Source: Glandiceps talaboti
Lineage: Eukaryota > Hemichordata > Enteropneusta > Spengelidae
DNA length: 30,000 bases
Direction of reading: 5' to 3'
Assembly (NCBI RefSeq): GCF_964340395.1
Contig: NC_135571.1
Span: forward strand, 14,143,546-14,173,545
How positions within the stretch are numbered: the stretch's first letter is position 1; each line of letters starts with the position of its first letter. A model generated the notes under the pieces. It saw only the letters and a program-made list of their open reading frames with translations, was not told the origin of the DNA and did no database searches. The translations under genes were made by a program, and so were the position numbers. Below, piece by piece: positions 1-12,300 of the stretch.

Positions 1-191
1 ATCAATTTGATTTGATTTATCGTGTATTCAACTACTGTAACAAAAAAATACGTTTTCCCATAGATAGGTGATGCAATAATGTTCACGATGTACGATACTA
101 CGAGTAAGTTGTTGACCCTAACAAAATATTTTCAAAAAACGGCCCCAGTTATTCTAACTTACAGCTCTAAAACATGTATAGAAGTACTTAC

Positions 192-390
192 CATAGGGGG
201 TGTCGACGGAGGAATGAATGCTCTACCATTCACTGATGATTTTAGCGAAGACCCACCAGAAAAGTGAAAATTAATGAAAATCTCTTGAAAATGAGAGAGG
301 TCTTTTGTAATATTTGGTGGGGCTCTTCTTGAGGGTGCCTTGAGACTTGCTATAGGTATACAGTCTGTATACATGCTATTGGGAAAATAT
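192..390 (-). CDS. Laccase-like exon 9, last exon in window
   Basis: 199 nt between a TTTTATAG acceptor and an ATG|GTAAGT donor. It encodes YFPNSMYTDCIPIASLKAP, continuing CPFR of exon 8, and later FINFHFSGG and VNGRAFIPPSTPPM. The last part matches the opening of the third cupredoxin domain. I see no further exon in 1-191, so the gene continues beyond the window. Confidence 0.87.
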
Positions 391-3300
391 CTATAAAAGA
401 AAAAAAAAACTCAGTGATTGGCGATTCTTGACAAGTCATCACTACTAATAAATACATAAAGAATTACACACATCATTTTAAGTCAGTACTTATGTCCAAA
501 AACGGCTTGAATCAACCTGTCAATCACACTGAATTGAGATGATTCATAAATTTAATCAACTATCACTTATCAATTCTTAGACAGTCATGAGCTGATTTAA
601 TCTAATCTAATCTAATCTAATCTAATTATGATTTAATCTTATTATGATTTAATCTTATTATGTAAATTTCATATGAAAGGAGATATATAGTATCAATCTT
701 ATAAGAAACATAGAATTAAAAGTTATCTCAACTTCTAAGCTACGAAACTTTGCATAAAATAAAAAAATATTTATTTATTTATTTATTTATTTATTTCAAT
801 CATTTATTTATTTATTGGAAGAACAACGGGAGCAAGTCCTATGAAAAACTCAAGCAAAAGACAAGAATACAAAATACATCAGGATGTCAAACAAACAAAA
901 CTAACAAAATACACATACAAACACATTACAATGCATAATATATAAAATCAATATTGCCAGGTTGACTTGAAATGACAATCTCGCAAAATTGCATTTTTTT
1001 AAATTTCTCAAAGATAAGTCAAAGTCAACATTCGAAATACTACAACAAAGACCACTACAAGTTGTCATACATCTCTGAATGACACAGTGTTTAAAAACAC
1101 TACACTACTGACATCAGGTCTAAAACAACTAATCTTTCTGGTTCTACTATGTGCAACATAGTGGAATAGAGTGGATATATACCTAAATGGACAATTGATT
1201 ACACTACACGGTTCGCTAGATGTACACTCATCTGGTTGGCTTGTTGGATCCATCATAGGGACTGTCTTGTAGTGCAGACCAGCTCGTACTTGTCCAGCTA
1301 GGATAGGTTCCTGAAAAGCGAAAAGGCTTCAAAATTGTTTTAAAAGATATTGGCAGTGGAATATTATACTTACTATTAACCATAACAGTACGTTAACTTA
1401 AAACTGTCCCTAGTGAGTTATACTGAAGTCACGAGCAATGCGCCCTTTATAAATGTTTACTCATGCAAGTTGTAGACGTTCTAACAGAAAATACAGGATT
1501 GCTACCCTAGTCCTTCTACGTCACGACAGTGTGCGTCCATGTAATTGGTTTAGAAATCAGAATCAGAATCGTTCCGAATCCAAAATCGTCGTTCTTATAT
1601 TCCTATTTTGTACAAGTACACTATTATCTTTACCTCCTACAATAAGACCCCTTATGTCACTTGTATTTTCCTCACCTGAACGAAGACAAATGCCGGTGAA
1701 TAAGTCCACAGGTGTGGACGAGAGCATCGGTTTTTGCTTTCACTAAATATCAGTTGTTTGTAGTACTGTTTCGAACGTTTAAACAAATGTACTGTATCCC
1801 ATCTCAACGTTATTCCTGTCACTACTAGAGAACTCTTTGCATCGCGTTTAAACTATAACCATATACTTCATCAATAATAAACATTGTTGTTCAACTTACG
1901 TCCTTAATATTTTCCACCTCAAGTGTTTCAGCACGAATCCAAAAGTTCTTATTGTGTTGTGAAGTATAGATATAAAAGTCAAATCTCTCTCCGGAATGAA
2001 TAATGATAGACTGTGCAGTTGTTGTTTCAGTTGGGTTACCATCCGTTGCAAACACATGGAGATCATGATTATCAATAGAAACACGGAAAGCGTACATCAT
2101 TGAAGCACTGATCAATCGAAAACGATAATGAGACTCTCTCGTTACGTTAAACCATGCCATCGGTATGACGTCATTTTCGACCAGACCATCGGAGTTATAG
2201 TGACGACCTGAAAGATATTATACATTATACCATGTACAAGCCAAGTTATAGTCTTTGAACAGAAAATATGGATTACATACCCTAGTCGTTCTACATCACG
2301 ACAACCTGTGTCTACGTTTCTGTGGTGTTCGAAATATGAATCAAAACGTTCCAAAATCGCCATTATTGTTCCTGATTTGTCATAAATTATGCTTGAGGTA
2401 TAGTTATATTATTTTCCAATATTTGTCTTCATTTGGTTTGAAAATATTCATGACGTACAAGACCCCTTAGGTCACTCGTATTTTCCTTGGCTGAACGAAG
2501 AAAAATATTGGGCATAATATCTAATTACTGCATCAATATGGACATTGCGCTTGAGGAACGTATCAACATTTAAGGTCAACCTGTATATTAGTAAAAGGAT
2601 AAACTGCATACGAGACGATATGTGTTGTATAACTGAAAAATAGACTTTATTCATCAAAGTCCTGAGTTCGACCTCACGACATCACTCCCAAGCCAGATCC
2701 AGGAGAGATGCTCACCGTTCCACGGTCAAAATCCAAGTAGCTAAAACATTCGACGCTATGGTATAATTAATCACAATAAGTCACGCATATCAGATGTGCT
2801 TTTAAGATAACAATAGGTTATGCATAATTATGAATGTCATAGAAAGCGTTCAAATTGTGGTACCAACATAACAAGGCTAATGTCTGTATTGGTCTGTGCT
2901 ATCAAATCAACCTTTATATGATGAGAATATTTTCATCGGGTTAAGCCTAAAATAATTGGCAGCTTCTTGTAAAAATCACGATTTAGACAAAGCAATTTTA
3001 CTTATATATTATACAGCTAAAATTTATCAGGTCTGAAATAGAGCTGTGTCAGGCCTGACACAGGTATGACCATCAGGGTTGTGGCAGGCCTGGTACAGGT
3101 ATGACCAACATAGCTGTGGCAGGCCTGGTACAGGTATGACCAACAGGGCTGTGGCAGGCCTGGTACAGGTATGACCAACATAGCTGTGGCAGGCCTGGTA
3201 CAGGTATGACCAACATAGCTGTGGCAGGCCTGGTACAGGTATGACCAACATAGCTGTGGCAGGCCTGACACAGGTATGACCAACAGGGCTGTGGCAGGCA

Positions 3301-6300
3301 TGGTACAGGTATGACCAACATAGCTGTGGCAGGCCTGGTACAGGTATGACCAACATGGCTGTGGCAGGCCTGACACAGGTATGACCAACAGGGTTGTGGC
3401 AGGCCTGGTACAGGTATGACCAACATAGCTGTGGCAGGCCTGGTACAGGTATGACCAACAGGGCTGTGGCAGGCCTGGTACAGGTATGACCAACATGGCT
3501 GTGGCAGGCATGGTACAGGTATGACCAACAGGGCTGTGGCAGGCCTAGTACAGGTATGACCAACAGGGCTGTGGCAGGCCTAGTACAGGTATGACCAACA
3601 GGGCTGTGGCAGGCCTAGTACAGGTATGACCAACAGGGCTGTGGCAGGCCTGGTACAGGTATGACCAACAGGGCTGTGGCAGGCCTAGTACAGGTATGAC
3701 CAACATGGCCTGTGCAGGTAAATGTATCCAGACCTGTGACAGGCCTGATGAAACATACCTGTTGCAGGTAGGTAAATCTTGCCACAAGCATGTGGCTTTT
3801 TAGTTGAGTAACCATGGATACCTGTTCCAAACGGAACATGGGGAAGAAACCAGTGTGTACTGAGGTATGTAATAACAAACAAACAGTCATTTCCATCTAT
3901 ATATAGATAATTACCTAAACATCAAAGATTTAATTCAAGTGTCCTAAAATTAATTAGTTACGTCAGGCTAACAAATTACTTACCTTTGCCATTTATTAAG
4001 CCAGATATGAATGGTGTTACACCTATCTCAGTTCCATCTGACTGGCGGGTCTGATAAAAACATTGTTCGGTGTTGTTGTAACCGGGAGTGAACCTGATAC
4101 AGAATACAATACTGATTATTTAAGGGAGTGTTCACTTTTAATATGGGGTGAGGGTAACGGAAGACTTTCCTTTGGCATTGTATTTTTCACTCCGCGAACA
4201 ATGAATGCCCATGCAAACTGAATACCTTCTGCAAATTTTTACATTGAATGATATTTGATACATATACTCATGATGAGAAAGTCATGTCCTAAAAGCTTGC
4301 TGATCTAGCCATCAAATTTAAAAAGCAGGATATGGTATATGATATATGATATATGATATATGATATGATATGATATGATGTGATATGATATATGATATGA
4401 TATGATATGGTATGATATGATATATGATATGATATGATATGATATGATATGATATGATATGATATGATATTTTATATGATGATATGATATGATGTGATGT
4501 GATAGTGATGTGATGTGATGTGATGTGATGTGATATGATATGATATGATATGATGTGTACCATGTATTATACAATGACCATATCACTGTATTCTACCACA
4601 TTATATATCATATGTTGAATTGTACGTTTTTGTTATGGTCAGGGTGGGGACTAAATGGGGTGGAGTGGGGGTGGGGGAGGGCATACTCACCTTTCCATTT
4701 CACGTAATATACGATTATTGATATCTAGTGATGGTTCTCTCATCCAATCATGCAAAAGCATCAGAAATTCACCTTTAAACACTGGAGTTGGTGCCTCTGT
4801 ATTCTGTGACGAATAACACAACAAATCATATTTTAGGAATACAAATAAAATACTTCTTAATTCAATTCATTAAAAAACAATGTTGGTACTGAATGATTTC
4901 AAACGTTCATGCTTGCCGAAAGAAATCCATGGAATGTCTTAAAGTGGTCATATGGCCAAGGATTGGGTATTTATTTTTTTATTTTAAATTTATAATACAA
5001 TTTTATCATGAATCCTACTTGAAAAGATCAATGTGAAACAACATAATTATGCCAAGTCCTTGTTAGCAAGTCAATACATTGCAAAAGATTATAAATGTGT
5101 AAAATGTTTGTTACTGTACGTACAATAAAAAAAAATTTTAAACATTAAAAAAAAACTTTTTGCTGAGTTACAAACACAGACGTCAATGCTGATTTTAAAT
5201 CAATATTTCGTAAAGGAAGCCATGATAAAATTGTTTTATAAATCAAAATCCAATCCTTATCGATATGACCACTTTAAAATTGGTTTTAAATTTAAGTTTT
5301 GTAATTGTTAAACAAATTCACTATGTTGTTTTTTCTAAAAACAACAACAATGGACTTTAAAAATGTGTAAAAACGTTTGTTATTGTACGTACAGGAAGTG
5401 ATTTGTAAATAAACTGGCAAAGACAAGTTAATCACCTTCATTGTATCTGGTTCGAGTACAATTAGCGCTCCGTACAAGCCGTCAGTTCGTTGAGTGCCGA
5501 AGTGAGAATGATACCAATGTGTTCCAGGAGGGGTGGCCAAAAATCTACAGACAGAAGGGAGATTTGGAATGACATATAAATGTATTGTAAACCGGTCAAC
5601 TAATCAGCAAACTTGCTTGACACATTTGGTGAAGAATAATGCTGATAACCAAAGAGTGTTTTTCAGGATCTTTTCTACACTGTCAGGAACCGCAAAGTAG
5701 AACAACCTAGCTACTGACTCATGGTCCATCCCAGGAGCTCGCTGAACACTTCAGCCATTACTTCATTGATAAGATAAGAAATTCACGTTCCGAATTCAAT
5801 TCAGCTGAACCTGCTAACATTCTCTACATATAGTACCCAGTACTAACGCTAAACCATAGCCCATGGGGTACTATCATCACCACACCATAGCCCATGGGGT
5901 ATTGTCTTGTCATCACCACACCATGGCCCACGGGGTATTGTCTTGCCATCACCACACCCATTGCCCATACGGTATTGTCACCACCACACCATTGCCCGTG
6001 GGGGTGTTGTCATCTCCACGCCATGGCCCATGGGGTACTAACATCTCCACACCATGGCACATGGGGTATTGTCATTACCACACCATGGCCCATGGGGTAC
6101 TAACATCTCCACACCATGGTCCATGAGGTACTAACATCTCCACACCATGGCCCATGGGCTATTGTCATTACCACACCATGGCCCATGGGGTATTGTCATA
6201 ACCACACCATGGCCCATGGGGTACTACAATCTCCACACCACTGCACATGGGGTATTGTCATTACCACACCATGGCCTATGGGGTACTAACATCTCCACAC

Positions 6301-9300
6301 CATGGCCCATTGGGTATTGTCATTACCACACCATGGCCCATGGGGTACTAACATCTCCACACCATGGCACATGGGGTATTGTCATTATCACACCATGGCC
6401 CATGGGGTACTAACATCTCCACACCATGGCCCATGGGGTACTAACATCTCCACACCATGGCCCATGGGCTATTGTCATTACCACACCATGGCCCATGGGG
6501 TATTGTCATAACAACACCATGGCCCATGGGGTATTGTCATAACAACACCATGGCCCATTGGGTACTAACATCACCACACCATGGCCCATGGGGTATTGTC
6601 ATCACCACACCATGGCCCATGGGGTATTGTCATCACCACACCATGGCCCATGGGGTACTAACATCTCCACACCATGGCCCATGGGGTACTAACATCTCCA
6701 CACCATGGCCCATGGGCTATTGTCATTACCACACCATGGCCCATGGGGTATTGTCATAACAACACCATGGCCCATGGGGTATTGTCATAACAACACCATG
6801 GCCCATTGGGTACTAACATCACCACACCATGGCCCATGGGGTATTGTCATCACCACACCATGGCCCATGGGGTATTGTCATCACCACACCATGGCCCATT
6901 GGGTATTGTCATTACCACAGCATGGCCCATGGGGTACTAACATCTCCACACCATGGCCCTTGGGCTATTGTCATTGCCACACCATGGTCCATGGGGTATT
7001 GTCATCTCCACACCATGACCCATGGGGTACTAACATCTCCACACCATGGCCCATGGGGTATTGTCATTACCACACCATGGCCCATGGGGTATTATCATCA
7101 CCACACCATGGCCCATGGGGTATTGTCATTACCACACCATGGCCAATGGGGTATTGTCATCACCACACCACACCATGTCCCATGGGGTACTAACATCTCC
7201 ACACCATGGCCCATGGGGTACTAACATCGCCACACCATGGCCCATGGGGTATTGTCATAACCACACCATGACCCATGGGGTATTGTCATCACCACACCAT
7301 GGCCCATGGGGTATTGTCATCACCACACCATGGCCCATGGGGTATTGTCATCACCACACCATGGCCCATGGGGTATTGTCATCACCACACCATGGCCCAT
7401 GGGGTATTGTCGTCACCACACCATGGCCCATGGGGTATTGTCATCATCACACCATGGCCCATGGCGTATTGTCATCTCCACACTATGGCCCATTGGGTAC
7501 TAACATCTCCACACCATGGCCCATGGTGTATTGTCATAACCACACCATGGCCCATGGGGTATTGTCATCACCACACCATGGTCCATGGGGTACTAACATC
7601 TCCACACCATGGCCCATGGGGTATTGTCATCTCCACACTATGGCCCATTGGGTACTAACATCTCCACACCATGGCCCATGGGGTATTGTCATTACCACAC
7701 CATGGCCCATGGGGTATTGTCATCACCACACCATGGTCCATGGGGTACTAACATCTCCACACCATGGCCCATGGGGTATTGTCATAACCACACCATGGCC
7801 CATGGGGTACTAACATCACCACACCATGGCCCATGGGGTATTGTCATTACCACACCATGGCCCATGGGGTACTAACATCACCACACCATGGCCCATGGGG
7901 TACTAACATCACCACACCATGGCTCATGGGGTAGTGTCATCACCACACCATGGCCTATGGGGTATTGTCATAACCACACCATGGCCCATGGGGTATTATC
8001 ATCACCACACCATGGTATATGGGGTACTTACATCTCCACACCATGGCCCATGGGGTATTGTCATCACCACACCATGGCCCATGGGGTATTGTCATCACCA
8101 CACCATGGCCCATGGGGTATTGTCATCACCACACCATAGTCCATGGGGTACTAACATCTCCACACCATGGCCCATGGGGTACAAACATCTCCACACCATG
8201 ACCCATGGGGTATTGTCATCACCACACCATGGCCCATAGAGTATTGACATCACCACACCATGGTCCATGGGGTACTAACATCTCCACACCATGGCCCATG
8301 GGGTATTGTCATCACCACACCATGACCCATGGGGTACTAACATCTCCACACCATGGCCCATGGGGTATTGTCATTACCACACCATGGTCCATGGGGTATT
8401 GCCATCTCCACACCATGACCCATGGGGTACTAACATCTCGACACCATGGCCCATGGGGTATTGTCATTACCACACCATGGCCCATGGGGTATTATCATCA
8501 TGACACCATGGCCCATTGGGTACTAACATCTCCACACCATGGCCCATGGGGTATTGTCATTACCACACCATGGCCCATGTGGTATTGTCATCACCACACC
8601 ATGGCCCATGGGGTACTAACATCTCCACACCATGGCCCATGGGGTACTAACATCGCCACACCATGGCCAATGGGTATTGTCATTACCACACCATGGCCCA
8701 TGGGGTACTGACACCTCCACACCATGGCTCATGGGGTATTGTCATTACCACACCATGGCCCATGGGGTATTGTCATCACCACACCATGGCCCATTGGGTA
8801 CTAACATCTCCACACCATGGCCCATGGGGTATTGTCATTACCACACCATGGCCCATGGGGTACTGACACCTCCACACCATGGCCCATGGGGTATTGTCAT
8901 TACCACACCATGGCCCATGGGGTATTGTCATCACCACACCATGGCCCATTGGGTACTAACATCTCCACACCATGGTCCATGGGGTATTGTCATCTCCACA
9001 CCATGGCCCATGGGGTACTAACATCGCCACACCATGGCCAATGGGTATTGTCATTACCACACCATGGCCCATGGGGTACTGACACCTCCACACCATGGCT
9101 CATGGGGTATTGTCATTACCACACCATGGCCCATGGGGTATTGTCATCACCACACCATGGCCCATTGGGTACTAACATCTCCACACCATGGCCCATGGGG
9201 TATTGTCATTACCACACCATGGCCCATGGGGTACTGACACCTCCACACCATGGCCCATGGGGTATTGTCATTACCACACCATGGCCCATGGGGTATTGTC

Positions 9301-12300
9301 ATCACCACACCATGGCCCATTGGGTACTAACATCTCCACACCATGGTCCATGGGGTATTGTCATTACCACACCATGGCCCATGGGGTACTGACACCTCCA
9401 CACCATGGCTCATGGGGTATTGTCATTACCACACCATGGCCCATGGGGTATTGTCATCACCACACCATGGCCCATGAGGTACTAACATCTCCACACCATG
9501 GCCCATGGAGTATTGTCATTACCACACCATGGCCCATGGGGTACTGACACCTCCACACCATGGCCCATGGGGTATTGTCATTACCACACCATGGCCCATG
9601 GGGTATTGTCATCACCACACCATGGCCCATTGGGTACTAACATCTCCACACCATGGTCCATGGGGTATTGTCATTACCACACCATGGCCCATGGGGTACT
9701 AACATCTCCACACCATGGCCCATGGGGTATTGGCATTACCACACCATGGCCCATGGGGTACTGACACCTCCACATCATGGCCCTTGGGGTATTGTCATTA
9801 CCACACCATGGCCCATTGGGTACTAACATCTCCACACCATGGCCCATGGGGTATTGGCATTACCACACCATGGCCCTTGGGGTACTGACACCTCCACACC
9901 ATGGCCCATGTGGTATTGACATCTCCACACCATGGCCCATGGGGTATTGACACCTCCACACCATGACCCATGTGGTATTGACATCTCCACACCATGACCC
10001 ATGTGGTATTGACATCTCCACACCATGTCTGACCCATGTGGTATTGACATCTCCACACCATGGCCCATGTGGTATTGACATCTCCACACCATGACCCATG
10101 TGGTATTGACATCTCCACACCATGACCCATGTGGTATTGACATCTCCACACCATGACCCATGTGGTATTGACATCTCCACACCATGACCCATGTGGTATT
10201 GACATCTCCACACCATGACCCATGTGGTATTGACATCTCCACACCATGACCCATGTGGTATTGACATCTCCACACCATGACCCATGGGGTATTGACATCT
10301 CCACACCATGGCCCATTGGGTACTACCATCTCCACACCATGGCCCATGGGGTATTGACATCTCCACACCATGACCCATGTGGTATTGACATCTCCACACC
10401 ATGACCCATGTGGTATTGACATCTCCACACCATGACCCATGTGGTATTGACATCTCCACACCATGACCCATGTGGTATTGACATCTACACACCATGACCC
10501 ATGTGGTATTGACATCTCCACACCATGACCCATGGGGTATTGACATCTCCACACCATGGCCCATTGGGTACTACCATCTCCACACCATAGCCCATGGGGT
10601 ATTGACATCTCCACACCATGGCCCATGGGGTACTTACATCTCCACACCATGGCCCATGGGGTACTAACATCTCCACACCATGGCCCATGTGGTATTGACA
10701 TCTCCACACCATGACCCATGTGGTATTGACATCTCCACACCATGGCCCATGGGGTACTAACATCTCCACACCATGGCCCATGGGGTACTAACATCTCCAC
10801 ACCATGGCCCATGGGGTATTGACATCTCCACACCATGACCCATGGGGTATTGTCATCACCACACCATGGCCCATGGGATACTGACACCTCCACACCATGG
10901 TCCATGGGGTATTGTCATTACCACACCATGGCCCATGGGGTATTGACATCTCCACACCATGGCCCATGGGGTACTGACACCTCCACACCATGGTCCATGG
11001 GGTATTGTCATTACCACACCATGGCCCATGGGGTATTGACATCTCCACACCATGGCCCATGGGGTACTGACACCTCCACACCATGGCCCATGGGGTATTG
11101 ACATCTCCACGCCATGGCCCATGGGGTATTGACATCTCCACGCCATGGCCCATGGGGTATTGACATCTCCACACCATGGCCCATGGGGTATTGACATTAC
11201 CACACCATGGTCCATGGGGTATTGACATTACCACACCATGGTCCATGGGGTATTGACATTACCACACCATGGTCCATGGGGTATTGACATCTCCACACCA
11301 TGACCCATGGGGTACTGACATCTCCACACCATGGTCCATGGGGTATTGACAGTACCACACCATGGTCCATGGGGTATTGACATTACCACACCATGGTCCA
11401 TGGGGTATTGACATCACCACACCATGACCCATGGGGTACTGACATCTCCACACCATGGCCCATGGGATATTGTCATCACCACACCATGGCCCTTGGGGTA
11501 CTGACATCTCCACACCATGACCCATTGGGTACTGACACCTCCACACCATGGCCCATGGGGTACTGACACCTCCACACCATGGCCCATGGGGTACTAACAC
11601 CTCCACACCATGACCCATGGGGTACTGACACCTCCACACCATGGCCCATGGGGTACTGACATCTCCACACCATGACCCATGGGGTACTAACATCTCCACA
11701 CCATGACCCATGGGGTATTGTCATCACCACACCATGGCCCATTGGGTACTACCATCTCCACGCCATGGCCCATGGGGTACTGACACCTCATGATAATTAT
11801 TCATAATTTTTGTACAGTAACGTTATCATTATTTTACAGTTTCTTAATATGATATCGTTATTTCGTTTTGAACATATAATGCCGGGTAACAGTGCAGAAT
11901 TCAAATTTCTAAGATCTTGTACATCATTTACAAATTGTTGAATTGACTTGCCCCAGTTAATACTAATCAGACAAAATTCACAGCACAAAACATTACCAGC
12001 AAACACACACTCTAAATTATTTAGTGGATGAGTCCGGTTACAAATTTAGTGTTATATGACACACGTGATATGTCACGTGTTATAGTTTATGGAATACATT
12101 ATTACGAAGTACATGGAAAAGCTATATTGCTAACGCCTTCATTCAGAAAGAAAGAATTAAATATATATATATATGGAAACTGGCGAACTCAAAAGAGGTC
12201 GATTATATTAGAGACAACAGATTAATATGACAGACATGGCTTATAACTAACTGTCATGTTTTACTTGGTATATGTTCTTTCGTTTTATTTTCTCAAGTAG

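Larger units (their letters stand above)
5840..11789. repeat. About 5.9-kb array of a 31-bp minisatellite in laccase intron 3
   Basis: About 190 tandem copies of a 31-bp unit: a constant part CCATGGCCCATGGGGTA and a variable tail of 14 bp in a few recurring types (TTGTCATCACCACA, TTGTCATTACCACA, CTAACATCTCCACA, CTGACACCTCCACA, TTGACATCTCCACA). The left two thirds are rich in TTGTCAT and CTAACAT tails. From about 9900 rightwards TTGACATCTCC and CTGACACC tails dominate and many units read GACCCATGTGG. There are no spacers, so this is not CRISPR. Unit length 31 leaves long open frames in every phase (plus strand on the left, minus on the right); these are artefacts. It occupies most of the 7.5-kb intron between exons 4 and 3. 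Confidence 0.97.

Noticed and set aside
1-191. A tenth laccase exon
   Set aside because: I looked for the sequence expected after exon 9 and found neither a suitable acceptor with matching phase nor a cupredoxin-like translation.
750-938. Plus-strand frame with FIYLFIYLFIY
   Set aside because: Produced by the TTTA microsatellite.
3017-3787. Overlapping minus-strand frames of 150-178 codons with repeated GHTCTRPA or VIPVPGLPQ
   Set aside because: Same reason with a 35-bp unit: all three minus frames are open across a minisatellite, which is not evidence of a protein.
4305-4586. Minus-strand frames of SYHIISYHI
   Set aside because: Translation of the TGATA satellite in intron 5.
5863-11742. 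Many long open frames on both strands with repeated HTMAHGV, PHHGPW or GVEMSIPHG phrases
   Set aside because: The 31-bp unit is not a multiple of 3 and lacks stops in several phases, so frames stay open by construction in all phases. They lie within an intron.
5840-11789. CRISPR array
   Set aside because: Units are contiguous with recurring tails and no unique spacers, there are no cas genes, and the surrounding DNA is from an animal with spliced genes.
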